This document shows, one piece after another, positions 10,115-18,109 of a stretch of DNA of 64,000 nt. A program made the position numbers and the translations under genes. Below the pieces are notes generated by a model that saw only the letters and a program-made list of their open reading frames with translations, was not told where the DNA came from and made no database searches. The DNA is taken from contig CAVSKI010000006.1 in assembly GCA_963728495.1 (NCBI GenBank), forward strand, positions 62,001 to 126,000. The letters run 5' to 3'. The DNA comes from JACVRW01 sp963728495 (GTDB taxonomy: Bacteria; Actinomycetota; Thermoleophilia; Solirubrobacterales; Thermoleophilaceae). The first letter of the stretch is position 1. Each line of letters begins with the position of its first letter.

Positions 10115-12079
10115 TCAGGTGAGCTTTGCCGCCAGAGCACGAGCATTCATGTGTGACAGCGCCTCGACTGTGACCATCGGGTTGACGCCGGACGCGGTGG
10201 GGAAGGCCGAGGCGTCGAGCACGTAGAGGCCGGGAGTGGTCCAGACCTCGCCGGTGGGGTCGCATACGGAGTCAATCGGCGACCCGCCCATGCGGGCGCT
10301 GCCCATGATGTGAAACGAGACTGCCTGCGCCTGGCCCGCACCCCAGCCGCAGGCGTCGGCGTCGCGCATGAAGGAGTCGAGGTTGCCGCTGCTGTGAGGC
10401 TCGTAGGCCACCCACTTGGAGTGTGAGGAGTAGATCCGCCTCGCGCCCATCGCCTCGACCACCCGCGCGGCGCCACGAACTCCGCGCCTCATGTGGTCCA
10501 CATCGTCCGGCGCGAGCTTGTAGTGCACGACCGGCTCGCCGTCCTTGCCCGTGCGCACCTCGCCCACACCGTGGTCGCGCAGCAGCACCCCACAGCCGGC
10601 GGTATAGGGCAGCGCCTGCATGAGCTCGGCGTGCTGGCGGCCTCCTCGCCAGGGCGAGAAGGAGAGCAGGATGCCTGGCGGGATGGCCACATGCTCGTAC
10701 TTGACGCCGTAGCCGCGGCCGTCCATGTCCGCGTCCTGGTCGGAGAACGTCGAAGCCAGCATCCCCTCCCAGGGCTTGATCTGCTCGTCCATGTGACCCC
10801 ACACCACCAGCACCGGGTGTAGGCGCAGGTTCTTGCCCAGAGCGCGCGAGCGCACGCCGGAGCGCGAGAGCAGTACCGGCGTGTGAAGGGTCCCGCACGC
10901 GCTCACCACGGCGCGGGCCTTGACGGTCACGTTGTGTCCGGCGGCGGTGCGCGCCTCGACTCCGGCGGCCCTCCCGCGATCGGTCAGCACCCGTTCGGCC
11001 CGGGTCTCCACGAGGATGCGGGTACCGGCGTCATGGGCGTCCTGAATCCAGGTCTTGAGAGTCGACTGCTTGGCTCCCAGCTGGCAGCCGTAGTGGCAGA
11101 GGCGACACACCTCTTCGGTGCAGCCGCGCACGTTTCGCTGCATCACCTCCCACTCCCAGCCGAGCTTGTCCATCGACTCGCGGATCGCCACATCGCGGCT
11201 GCTCGGCACGCTGTGCTCGGCGTTCACGCCGATGCGGTCCCACACGCTGTCGAGGCTCTCGTCGAAGTCGGGCGTGGTGAGCGCCGGCAGCCCGTGCTCG
11301 TGCGCCCACTCCTCGCGCAGCTTGTCGGGCGTGCGGAAGGAGTACGTGTAGTTGACGAGCGTGGTGCCACCCAGTGCCTGCCCCGCCAGCAGACCCATGC
11401 TGCCGTCCACGGTCGACATGCCGCCGGCGTTCTGGTAGAGGCGCTCGAAGCCCGACAGCTCGGCGCCGTCGAAGTCCTTCTCGGTGTAATAGCGGCCCGC
11501 CTCGAGCAGGACCACATCGAGGCCCGCGCCGGCCAGCACCGCGGCGGCGGTGCCGCCGCCGGCGCCCGAGCCGACGACCACCACGTCGCAGCTCAGCTCG
11601 GTGTCCGAGCTGACCGCAAGCGGCTCGATCGTGGGAGCGGGCGGGTCCTGCGGCGGGCCCAGCGGACCCGGATAGCCCATGGCCTCCCACACCGGATTCC
11701 CGTTCCCGTTGTGGCCGGCCTGGCCGTAGTAGGCGAGCAGGCTGCCCTTTCGAAGCGCCTGAAAGGCGGCGCGGCGCTGGACCACCCGACTGTCGCCCCA
11801 GGAGAGCAGGATCTTCTCGCGCCGCTCCTGCGCCAGTGAGGTGAAGCGCCTCAGTCCGCCGCCGGCCACGGCGCCGAGGAGACGTGTGTCCCACAGGCCG
11901 AGCAATTGGGCCACCTGTTTGCGCTCGGACGCGCGCGGGTTGCGCTCCACGAGCGCGAGCAGGGCCTCGGGCACACCGGCCTCGGTGGCCGACGGGAGAC
12001 CGTCGCCACCGGGAGCGAAGGTGTCACAGATCGCGTCGAGAGCGGCGCGCGCCTTGGTGGAGAGAGCGGGGGCGGTCAT
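10115..12079 (-). CDS. GMC family oxidoreductase with N-terminal gluconate-dehydrogenase-subunit-3-like region
   Basis: 654 residues. The N-terminal ~130 residues (ALDAICDTFAPGGDGLPSA) resemble the small-subunit-like region of long-chain alcohol oxidases. The FAD-binding GMC core starts with VVVVGSGAGGGTAAAVLAGAG and LLEAGRYY, and closes with YVLDASAFPTASGVNPM. The active-site His lies near VSFHIMGSARMGG. The usual role is oxidation of alcohols (long-chain or sterol) using FAD. It is 15 bases from the bL12-like gene upstream and 9 bases from CFA synthase downstream, suggesting a lipid-modifying set. Substrate not determinable from sequence. Confidence 0.9.
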   Translation of the reverse strand: MTAPALSTKARAALDAICDTFAPGGDGLPSATEAGVPEALLALVERNPRASERKQVAQLLGLWDTRLLGAVAGGGLRRFTSLAQERREKILLSWGDSRVVQRRAAFQALRKGSLLAYYGQAGHNGNGNPVWEAMGYPGPLGPPQDPPAPTIEPLAVSSDTELSCDVVVVGSGAGGGTAAAVLAGAGLDVVLLEAGRYYTEKDFDGAELSGFERLYQNAGGMSTVDGSMGLLAGQALGGTTLVNYTYSFRTPDKLREEWAHEHGLPALTTPDFDESLDSVWDRIGVNAEHSVPSSRDVAIRESMDKLGWEWEVMQRNVRGCTEEVCRLCHYGCQLGAKQSTLKTWIQDAHDAGTRILVETRAERVLTDRGRAAGVEARTAAGHNVTVKARAVVSACGTLHTPVLLSRSGVRSRALGKNLRLHPVLVVWGHMDEQIKPWEGMLASTFSDQDADMDGRGYGVKYEHVAIPPGILLSFSPWRGGRQHAELMQALPYTAGCGVLLRDHGVGEVRTGKDGEPVVHYKLAPDDVDHMRRGVRGAARVVEAMGARRIYSSHSKWVAYEPHSSGNLDSFMRDADACGWGAGQAQAVSFHIMGSARMGGSPIDSVCDPTGEVWTTPGLYVLDASAFPTASGVNPMVTVEALSHMNARALAAKLT

Positions 12080-12094
12080 CTCACGCGGGCGCCG

Positions 12095-12316
12095 TCAGAG
12101 CGACAGCTGCGCCTTCAGCCGGTCGACCTCCGCCTTGGCCTCGGTCAGGCTCGCGCCCTTTTGCTTGTGCACGAGCGCCGTGGCCTGCACCTCCTTGCCC
12201 TCGCGCAGCAGGCGCACAACCTCGGGGTCGGCTCCCCCGTCGGCGGCGCCGCCCACGTCCGCTCCGCCACCAGCTGTCGGCTGCCCGCCCGCGAGCCGGC
12301 GTTCGAGGTCGGCCAC
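12095..12316 (-). CDS. Small protein with ribosomal bL12 C-terminal-like domain
   Basis: About 73 residues from GTG 12316. The C-terminal half (VVRLLREGKEVQATALVHK, then GASLTEAKAEVDRLK) matches the fold signature of the L7/L12 C-terminal domain (helix, G-K, helix, EAK). The N-terminus is a short helix and a Gly-rich linker. The frame extends upstream to a stop near 12382 without a standard start (IDEWARQQIAALELR), so the true N-terminus may be longer and use a rare start. Stand-alone bL12-like domains occur in actinobacteria; the role is unknown. It lies first in the minus-strand lipid/redox run. Confidence 0.6.
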   Translation of the reverse strand: MADLERRLAGGQPTAGGGADVGGAADGGADPEVVRLLREGKEVQATALVHKQKGASLTEAKAEVDRLKAQLSL

Positions 12317-12432
12317 CCGCAGCTCGAGGGCCGCAATCTGCTGTCGCGCCCATTCGTCGATGGGCCAAGTCTTTCATTGAGCGCCGGCCCTGTGCTATTT
12401 CCCCATCACCATCTGACCTGAGGAGGCGGACA

Positions 12433-12816
12433 ATGGATTTTCGCCTGGAGGTGGTGGTGGTCCCCGTTTCGGACGTGGATCGCGCCAAGGCCTTCTACCG
12501 CGACAACGCCGGGTTCACGGCCGACCACGACACCCGGATCGGCGACGAGATGCGGATCGTTCAACTCACGCCCACGGGCTCGGCCTGCTCGATCGCGATC
12601 GGCACCCACCCCCCGCTGCCGGACATGGCGCCGGGCAGCGTGCGCGGCCTCCAGCTGGTGGTCGCGGATATCGCCGCGGCCCGCTCGGAGCTCCTTGATC
12701 GCGGCCTAGAGGTGAGCGAGATCGAGGAGCTGGGCGCGCCGGGAAAGTCAACGGTCAAGTTCGCTCACTTCCGCGATCCGGACGGGAACAGCTGGGCGCT
12801 GCAGGAGGAGATCTGA
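12433..12816 (+). CDS. VOC (glyoxalase/bleomycin-resistance) family protein
   Basis: 127 residues. One vicinal-oxygen-chelate domain made of two beta-alpha-beta-beta-beta halves: an N-terminal strand with VVVVPVSDVDRAKAFYRDNAGF and a C-terminal half ending VKFAHFRDPDGNSWALQEE. A strong GAGGAGG ribosome site lies 6 bases before the ATG. The stop is 6 bases from the convergent metallo-hydrolase end. Substrate and metal use are unknown; such proteins range from lyases to dioxygenases and drug-binding proteins. Confidence 0.88.
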   Translation: MDFRLEVVVVPVSDVDRAKAFYRDNAGFTADHDTRIGDEMRIVQLTPTGSACSIAIGTHPPLPDMAPGSVRGLQLVVADIAAARSELLDRGLEVSEIEELGAPGKSTVKFAHFRDPDGNSWALQEEI

Positions 12817-12821
12817 CCGGG

Positions 12822-13616
12822 TCAGACCTCGAACGTCGCGCCCTCCGCCGCGACCTCGACCGGCCCGCCGAAAGCCTCCTCGGCCTGCGTGCGGGCCCAT
12901 CCGGCATCGAGCTCGTCTGAGATGTGCACGAGCAGCAGGCGCCGTGCGCCGGTGGCCCGGGCCTGGAGTCCGGCCTCGCCCGGCGTCAGGTGGCCGCGCT
13001 TGCCGTTGCGCTCCGGGCGGGGCAGGGTGGCCTCCACGAGGATCAGGTCCGCTTCGGAGGCGAACTCGTTCAGCGCCTTCGTGGGGCTCGAGTCGGCGCC
13101 GTAGATGATCCGTCCCGGCCCCTCGGAGGAGCAGATGCACATCGCGTAGGTCTCGGTGAAATGAGGAACGGACTGGAAGCTGAACTGCAGCGGGCCGATG
13201 TCGAGCCGGCTGCTGGCCTCGTACTCGCGCAGATCGAAGGCCTTCTCGATCAGGTCCTCGTTGCCCCACGCCCCCACCACCCGGCGAAAGGTCGCCGTCG
13301 CGCCGGGAGGCACGTGGAGCTGGGGCCGGGCGGGATTCTCGGTTCCCGGCCAGCGGTCGACGGGCACGGGCTGCTGGCGCGGGGCATAGGTGAGCGCATA
13401 GGAGAAGGGCACGAGGTCGAGGAAGTGGTCGGCGTGCAGGTGCGAGATGACCACCGCGTCGATGTCCACGTACTCCGTGCGCTCGCGCAGCTTGCCGAAC
13501 ACACCGTTGCCGCAGTCCACGAGGACCCGCGTGTCCGATTCCTCGATCAGGTAGCCCGAGCAGGCCCCGCCAGCGTCCTGCCAGGCAGGCGACTTGCCGA
13601 GCACCGTGAGCCGCAT
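12822..13616 (-). CDS. MBL-fold metallohydrolase (RNase Z / cyclic phosphodiesterase-like)
   Basis: 264 residues. Metallo-beta-lactamase fold with the metal motif H59-L-H61-A-D63-H64 (SHLHADHF), a further His in SVPHFTETY, Asp in YGADSSPT and a last His in LLLVHISDE. The order fits the RNase Z / CpdP-like branch, though the flexible arm of tRNase Z is not evident, so a small-molecule or cyclic nucleotide hydrolase is more likely. It is transcribed convergently with the VOC gene. Confidence 0.87.
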   Translation of the reverse strand: MRLTVLGKSPAWQDAGGACSGYLIEESDTRVLVDCGNGVFGKLRERTEYVDIDAVVISHLHADHFLDLVPFSYALTYAPRQQPVPVDRWPGTENPARPQLHVPPGATATFRRVVGAWGNEDLIEKAFDLREYEASSRLDIGPLQFSFQSVPHFTETYAMCICSSEGPGRIIYGADSSPTKALNEFASEADLILVEATLPRPERNGKRGHLTPGEAGLQARATGARRLLLVHISDELDAGWARTQAEEAFGGPVEVAAEGATFEV

Positions 13617-13635
13617 GACGCGACTCTAAGGGACG

Positions 13636-13890
13636 CTATGGCTTGGGCGCAGGGAAGGCGTAGGCGGCCGTGGTGCGCTCGGCGCGAAAGACAAAGGCCA
13701 ACTGGCGCTCGGGCGCGAGACCCCTCTCCGCCGTCCGGAAGGTCGTGCACGGCTCGCCCAGGTTGAGCGCGCAGAGCATGTTCTGGTGGAAGTAGCAGTC
13801 CTCGCAGCGGGCGGTCTTCGTCTTCGGCACGTGCGACATGGTGCAGTAGGCCGACGCCCGCCACCAGCCCGGAACCCGCAAAACGGACAC
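13636..13890 (-). CDS. Small Cys-rich protein (possible zinc or iron-sulfur site)
   Basis: 84 residues from GTG 13890, which follows AAGGAA by 3-5 bases. The core is ARCEDCYFHQNMLCALNLGEP followed by CTTFR: four Cys in CxxC-x8-C-x7-C spacing, suggesting a metal-binding knuckle. An alternative ATG at 13839 (MSHVPKTKTARC) keeps the whole Cys core and may be the real start. It is not assigned to a named family. It lies divergent to the NAD(P)-binding gene. Confidence 0.6.
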   Translation of the reverse strand: MSVLRVPGWWRASAYCTMSHVPKTKTARCEDCYFHQNMLCALNLGEPCTTFRTAERGLAPERQLAFVFRAERTTAAYAFPAPKP

Positions 13891-13990
13891 TTTTCCTTAG
13901 CCCGCTAATTGCAGGGTATTCGCCCGGAGCCCCGCTCCTAGCGGGTTTTGGCGGGGGGCGAGAATCCGGATCCGGCAGGATGGAGGGCCC

Positions 13991-14911
13991 ATGGAACTCG
14001 TGACCGGAGCCACCGGCTACATCGGAAGCCGCCTGGTCCGCCGCCTGGCGGACGAGGGCCGTCCGGTGCGCGCCTTGGCGCGCCGGCCCGAGGCCGTGGA
14101 GAAACTGCCCGGAGTCGACCCCATCGCCGGCGACCTCCTATCTCGCGAAGACCTGGCCGCCGCTCTGGACGGATGTGACGCCGCCTACTACCTCGTCCAC
14201 TCGATGGAGGCGAACGCCAACGGAACCGGCTTCGCCGACCGGGATCGCCGGGCGGCCGAGGCCTTCGGGCGCGCGGCGCAGCGAGCGGGCCTCGAGCGCA
14301 TCGTCTACCTCGGAGGCATCGAGCCCGCCGGCGGTGCCTCCTCGCCCCATCTGCGCTCGCGGGCGGAGGTGGAGCGCATCCTGCTCGACGCGGTTCCCGG
14401 CTCCACCGCCCTGCGCGCCTCGATAGTGATCGGTGCCGGGTCGTCTTCCTTTCGCGTGCTGGTGCGCCTCGTTGAGCGCCTACGGGTGCTCCCGATGCCG
14501 GCCTGGCGCGAGAACCGGACCCAGCCGATCGCCGAGCGGGACGTGATCGAGTTCCTCGCCCGGGCGCCCGGCGTAGCGGGCGCGGCCGGGCGTTCGCTGG
14601 ACGTGGCGGGGCCCGACGTGATGACCTACGCCCGGATGGTCGAGCGAATCGCCGAGGAGATGGGTGTGGGGCGCATGCCGCTGGGGCTCGGGCTTTCCTT
14701 GACGCCGCCCGCCAGCGCGGTGGTCGCCGCCGTGACCGGACAGCCGCTCGAGCTCGTACGTCCTCTGATGGAGAGCCTCGAGTTCGACATCCTCCCCCGC
14801 GACGCTCCCGAGGCGTCGCGCCTCTTCGGCGTTCGCCCACTGTCCTTCGGGCGTGCGGTAACGCGCGCCCTGCGCGACTGGGAACAGCACGAGCCGCTGG
14901 GAGCGCGGTGA
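13991..14911 (+). CDS. NAD(P)-binding atypical SDR-family protein
   Basis: 306 residues. Rossmann motif VTGATGYIGSRLVRRL at the extreme N-terminus, then a second-strand Arg pair (ALARRPE) favouring NADP(H). It has the AYYLVHSME and IVYLGGIEP stretches found in the NmrA/complex-I NDUFA9-like atypical SDR group; the classical YxxxK is not in its usual place. The stop overlaps the next gene (GTGA), so it is coupled to the SRPBCC protein downstream. Likely a reductase or a redox sensor; substrate unknown. Confidence 0.87.
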   Translation: MELVTGATGYIGSRLVRRLADEGRPVRALARRPEAVEKLPGVDPIAGDLLSREDLAAALDGCDAAYYLVHSMEANANGTGFADRDRRAAEAFGRAAQRAGLERIVYLGGIEPAGGASSPHLRSRAEVERILLDAVPGSTALRASIVIGAGSSSFRVLVRLVERLRVLPMPAWRENRTQPIAERDVIEFLARAPGVAGAAGRSLDVAGPDVMTYARMVERIAEEMGVGRMPLGLGLSLTPPASAVVAAVTGQPLELVRPLMESLEFDILPRDAPEASRLFGVRPLSFGRAVTRALRDWEQHEPLGAR

Positions 14912-15342
14912 AGGTGGAGCGCAGCGTGCGGGTGGCGGCGCCGCCCAAGCGCCTGTACGACGTGATCATGGACCCAGCCCGCCTCGAGGACTGGGTGACG
15001 ATTCACCATCACCTCGAGAGCGCTCCTCCGCCGCCACTGAAGAAGGGCTCCAAGCTGACACAGTGCCTCAAGCTCGGGGGAAAGAAGTTCAACGTCCAAT
15101 GGACCGTGGTGGAAAATGAGCCCTGTGAGCGAGTGACGTGGGAGGGCAGGGGGCCCGTGGCTTCGCGAGCCCGTGTCGAGTACGGCTTCGAGCCCAACGG
15201 CGACGGCACGGACTTCTTCTATCTCAACGAGTACGAACTTCCCGGAGGCCCCCTGGGCCGTGTCGCCGGAAAGGCGGTTTCCCGAGTAACTCAAAAAGAG
15301 CTCGACGGTTCGCTGAAGCGCCTCAGGTCACTGGTAGAGTAA
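14908..15342 (+). CDS. SRPBCC-fold (polyketide cyclase/START-like) lipid- or ligand-binding protein
   Basis: 144 residues. Begins VERSVRVAAPPKRLYDVIMD, the usual first strand and helices of the SRPBCC fold, followed by alternating strands and a C-terminal long helix (KELDGSLKRLRSLVE). This fold binds hydrophobic ligands or acts as a cyclase. The GTG start overlaps the stop of the SDR gene; the stop is 6 bases from the next gene, so the three form one transcription unit. Confidence 0.85.
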   Translation: MKVERSVRVAAPPKRLYDVIMDPARLEDWVTIHHHLESAPPPPLKKGSKLTQCLKLGGKKFNVQWTVVENEPCERVTWEGRGPVASRARVEYGFEPNGDGTDFFYLNEYELPGGPLGRVAGKAVSRVTQKELDGSLKRLRSLVE

Positions 15343-15348
15343 CCGTTA

Positions 15349-15711
15349 ATGGCTGATTTTTTGGATGAGAAGCGCAAGGAAATCGATGCACGCCTGCGTG
15401 AGCTGAAGCCGCTGGTCGACGAGTACGGGCGCCTGGAGAAGGCCGCCGCCGCACTGTCGGGAGTGGGCACGACCGAAAGGCCTGCCCGCCGGCGAAGCCG
15501 CGGCGGTGGCGGCGGGCGCCGGGGCCGCCCCCGTGGCAGCGGCAACCGGGCGAAGCAAGCGCTGGAGCTGGTGCGGACCCGGCCCGGGATCACCATCTCG
15601 GAGATGGCCGACGCGATGGGGATCCAACCCAATTACCTGTATCGCGTGATGCCGACCCTGGAGTCAGAGGGACAGGTCGTCAAGCGCGACGGCGGCTTTC
15701 ACCCCGCCTAG
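15349..15711 (+). CDS. Winged-helix DNA-binding protein with basic AT-hook-like linker
   Basis: 120 residues. An N-terminal coiled-coil-like region (MADFLDEKRKEIDARLRELK) is followed by a linker rich in Arg and Gly (RRRSRGGGGGRRGRPRGSG) containing a GRPRG AT-hook core. The C-terminal winged-helix region (RPGITISEMADAMGIQPNYL, then EGQVVKRDGGF) resembles the MarR/ArsR-like wing. This is likely a nucleoid-associated or regulatory DNA-binding protein. A structured repeat lies between it and mdh. Confidence 0.82.
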   Translation: MADFLDEKRKEIDARLRELKPLVDEYGRLEKAAAALSGVGTTERPARRRSRGGGGGRRGRPRGSGNRAKQALELVRTRPGITISEMADAMGIQPNYLYRVMPTLESEGQVVKRDGGFHPA

Positions 15712-15759
15712 ACTGCGCAGCGCGAGCTGCCGTGCGCCGGGGCCGAGCGTCGTTCACGA

Positions 15760-15967
15760 CAGCAACCAAGGGCGGGGATCGGCCGGGACTGTCACTCCTG
15801 TCGCGGCGCTGTAACACAAGCCATCGGACGGGCGAATCCGGCCGCCGCGTTGGGCACCGTCCTGCCTAGAGCGTCCAGGAGACGGTGAAGGCAGGACAGT
15901 AGAGCGAAACCGCGTTACAGCAACGTGACAAAGCCCCCAGCACGGCTGCGGCCACCCTCGGTTGCTG
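15760..15967. repeat. Intergenic palindromic element, copy A
   Basis: A 208-bp non-coding element filling the gap between two convergent genes. It is bounded by CAGCAACC at 15760 and GGTTGCTG at 15960-15967, and the two ends match as imperfect inverted repeats over about 57 bases (shared blocks GTCAC and TGTAAC). Read on the minus strand, 15759-15915 is homologous to 34628-34785: 60 of 64 bases match over the block starting GGCTTGTGTTACAGCGCCGC, and both carry a CTGTCCTG...CAGGAC hairpin whose inner bases differ. It looks like a mobile palindromic repeat or a structured RNA. Confidence 0.75.
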
Positions 15968-16021
15968 CCGTTAGAAGACGCCAGAGCCCACCAGCCGGCG
16001 ACTCGCGCAGCACCCGGCGCT

Positions 16022-16993
16022 CTAGATCAGCTTCATTTCCTTCACCGCGTCGCGCTCCTCGCGCAGCTCGCCGACGGTGATATCGATCTTCGAGCGGGCG
16101 AAGTCCTCGACCTCGAGATCCTCCACCACCTCGTAGTCCCCTCCGCTAACGCGTACCGGGAAGCTGGAGATCAGCCCTTCGTCCACGTCGTAGGCCCCGC
16201 TCGAGCGCACAGCCATCGAGCGCAGCCCGTCGGACCCCAGCACCCAGTCGTGTACGTGGTCGATGGCGGCGTTGGCCGCGGAGGCGGCTGAGGAGGCGCC
16301 TCGAGCGTCGATGATCTCCGCGCCCCGCTTGCCCACCCGGGGCATGTACTCGTTCTCGTACCACTCCATGTCCACCTGGTCCACCGCCCGCTCGCCCTTC
16401 ACCTTTGCGTTGAAGAGGTCGGGGAACATCGTTGGTGAGTGATTTCCCCACACCACGAGATCCTGGACGTCATCCACCCCCACTCCGACCTTTTCGGCGA
16501 GCTGTGCCACCGCGCGGTTCTCGTCCAGGCGGGTCATCGCAGTGAAGCGCTCGTCGGGGATGTCAGGGGCGTTGTTCATCGCGATCAGGCAGTTGGTGTT
16601 GGCCGGATTGCCGACCACGAGAATCCGCACGCCGGACGACGCGCCGTTATTGAGGGCCTCACCCTGCTCGGTGAAGATGGCCCCGTTGGCCTCCAGCAGA
16701 TCGGCGCGCTCCATCCCCTTCGAGCGCGGACGCGCGCCAACCAGCAGCGCCACGTCGACCCCGTCGAACGCCTTGCCGGCGTCGTCGAAGATCTCCGTTG
16801 AGGACAGCAGCGGGAAGGCGCAGTCCAGCAGCTCGAGCGCCGTCCCCTCGGCCGCCTGGACGGCATCGGGGATCTCGAGCAGCCGCAGGTCGACCTTCTC
16901 GTCGGGACCCAGCATCTGGCCGCTGGCGATGCGAAACAAGAGGGCGTAGCCAATCTGGCCGGCGGCGCCCGTGACGGTGACCGTGGTTGCCAT
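16022..16993 (-). CDS. mdh: Malate dehydrogenase
   Basis: 323 residues. Oxidises malate to oxaloacetate with NAD in the TCA cycle. N-terminal NAD motif TVTGAAGQIGYALLFRIASG, mobile-loop region VGARPRSKGMERADLL, GNPANTNC, then the substrate Arg (MTRLDENRAVAQLA) and the catalytic His in VVWGNHSPT. Length and motifs match the cytosolic-type (Mdh2-like) bacterial enzyme. It directly follows the isocitrate dehydrogenase-like gene with no gap, within a TCA block that also holds sdh genes. Confidence 0.96.
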   Translation of the reverse strand: MATTVTVTGAAGQIGYALLFRIASGQMLGPDEKVDLRLLEIPDAVQAAEGTALELLDCAFPLLSSTEIFDDAGKAFDGVDVALLVGARPRSKGMERADLLEANGAIFTEQGEALNNGASSGVRILVVGNPANTNCLIAMNNAPDIPDERFTAMTRLDENRAVAQLAEKVGVGVDDVQDLVVWGNHSPTMFPDLFNAKVKGERAVDQVDMEWYENEYMPRVGKRGAEIIDARGASSAASAANAAIDHVHDWVLGSDGLRSMAVRSSGAYDVDEGLISSFPVRVSGGDYEVVEDLEVEDFARSKIDITVGELREERDAVKEMKLI

Positions 16994-18109
16994 TTACGAA
17001 CCCATTTCGTCGATTACAGCGTCGGCAAACTGGCTCGTACCCACTGCAGAGGGATCGTCACGCGAAGGCTTGAGGTCGTAGGTGACATTGTCGCCCTTGC
17101 GGATCACCTCGGCCAGGCCGCCCTCCATCCGGTCGGCGGCCTCGGTCTCCCCCACGTGGCGTAGCAACAGCACGCCGGAGAGCATGAGCGCGGTGGGGTT
17201 GACCTTGTTCTGGCCCTTGTACTTGGGCGCCGAGCCGTGCGTGGCCTCGAAGATCGCGCCCTCGGTGCCGATGTTCGCTCCCGGCGCCAGCCCGAGGCCG
17301 CCGATCAGGCCGGCGCCCAGGTCGGACACGATGTCGCCGTAGAGGTTGGGCAGCACGATCACGTCGTACTCCTCGGGGCGCGACACGAGCTGGTTGCAGA
17401 GGTTGTCGATGATCCGGTCCTCGAACTCGATCTCGGGATGGCGCGCAGCGACCTGCCGGGCGACCTCCAGGAAGAGGCCGTCGGAGAACTTCATGATGTT
17501 GGCCTTGTGGGCGGCCGTGACCTTCCTGCGTCCGTTCTCCTCGGCGTACTTGAAGGCCGATTCGACGATCCGCTCCGAGCCGAACACCGAGATGGGCTTG
17601 ATCGACACGCCGGCGTCCTCGCGAACGGGGGAGTCGAGCTCGTCGGCCAAGAAGCCGCGCAGCTTGTGCAGCTCCGGGGAGCCCCTCTCGAACTCGATCC
17701 CCGCGTACAGGTCCTCGGTGTTTTCGCGCACGATCACGAGGTCGGTCTCGGGAAAGCGAGTGCGCACGCCCTCGTAGGCCTTGCAGGGCCGGATGCATGA
17801 GTAGAGGTCGAACTCCTTACGCAGCGCCACGTTGATCGAGCGGTGGCCGGAGCCGACCGGGGTGGTGGTGGGTCCCTTGATGGCGAGGCCGCGCTCGCGG
17901 ATCGAGTCGAGTGTGCGATCGGGGAGCGGATTTCCCTCCTCCTCGTACACATCGATGCCCGCGTCCTGGAAGTCCCAGTCGAACTCGACGCCGGTGGCCT
18001 CGAGCACCCGCTGAGTGGCCTCGGCGAGCTCGGGCCCGGTGCCGTCGCCCGGGATGAAGGTGACGCGATGTGCCAAAACAGTCCTTTCGGTCTCGTTGGG
18101 GTCCGTCAT
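16994..18109 (-). CDS. NAD-dependent isocitrate/isopropylmalate dehydrogenase family enzyme
   Basis: 371 residues. Beta-decarboxylating dehydrogenase fold: FIPGDGTGPELAEATQRVL, TTTPVGSGHRSINVALRK, the signature NLYGDIVSDLGAGLIGGLGL and the NAD-binding EATHGSAPKYKGQNKVNPTA. The context beside mdh suggests isocitrate dehydrogenase; the Ser in GSGHRSINV fits the substrate Ser of isocitrate enzymes, but isopropylmalate or homoisocitrate activity is not excluded. ATG 18109 abuts the upstream stop; a TTG near 18076 with an AAAGGA site (giving MAHRVTF) is an alternative start. Confidence 0.92.
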   Translation of the reverse strand: MTDPNETERTVLAHRVTFIPGDGTGPELAEATQRVLEATGVEFDWDFQDAGIDVYEEEGNPLPDRTLDSIRERGLAIKGPTTTPVGSGHRSINVALRKEFDLYSCIRPCKAYEGVRTRFPETDLVIVRENTEDLYAGIEFERGSPELHKLRGFLADELDSPVREDAGVSIKPISVFGSERIVESAFKYAEENGRRKVTAAHKANIMKFSDGLFLEVARQVAARHPEIEFEDRIIDNLCNQLVSRPEEYDVIVLPNLYGDIVSDLGAGLIGGLGLAPGANIGTEGAIFEATHGSAPKYKGQNKVNPTALMLSGVLLLRHVGETEAADRMEGGLAEVIRKGDNVTYDLKPSRDDPSAVGTSQFADAVIDEMGS

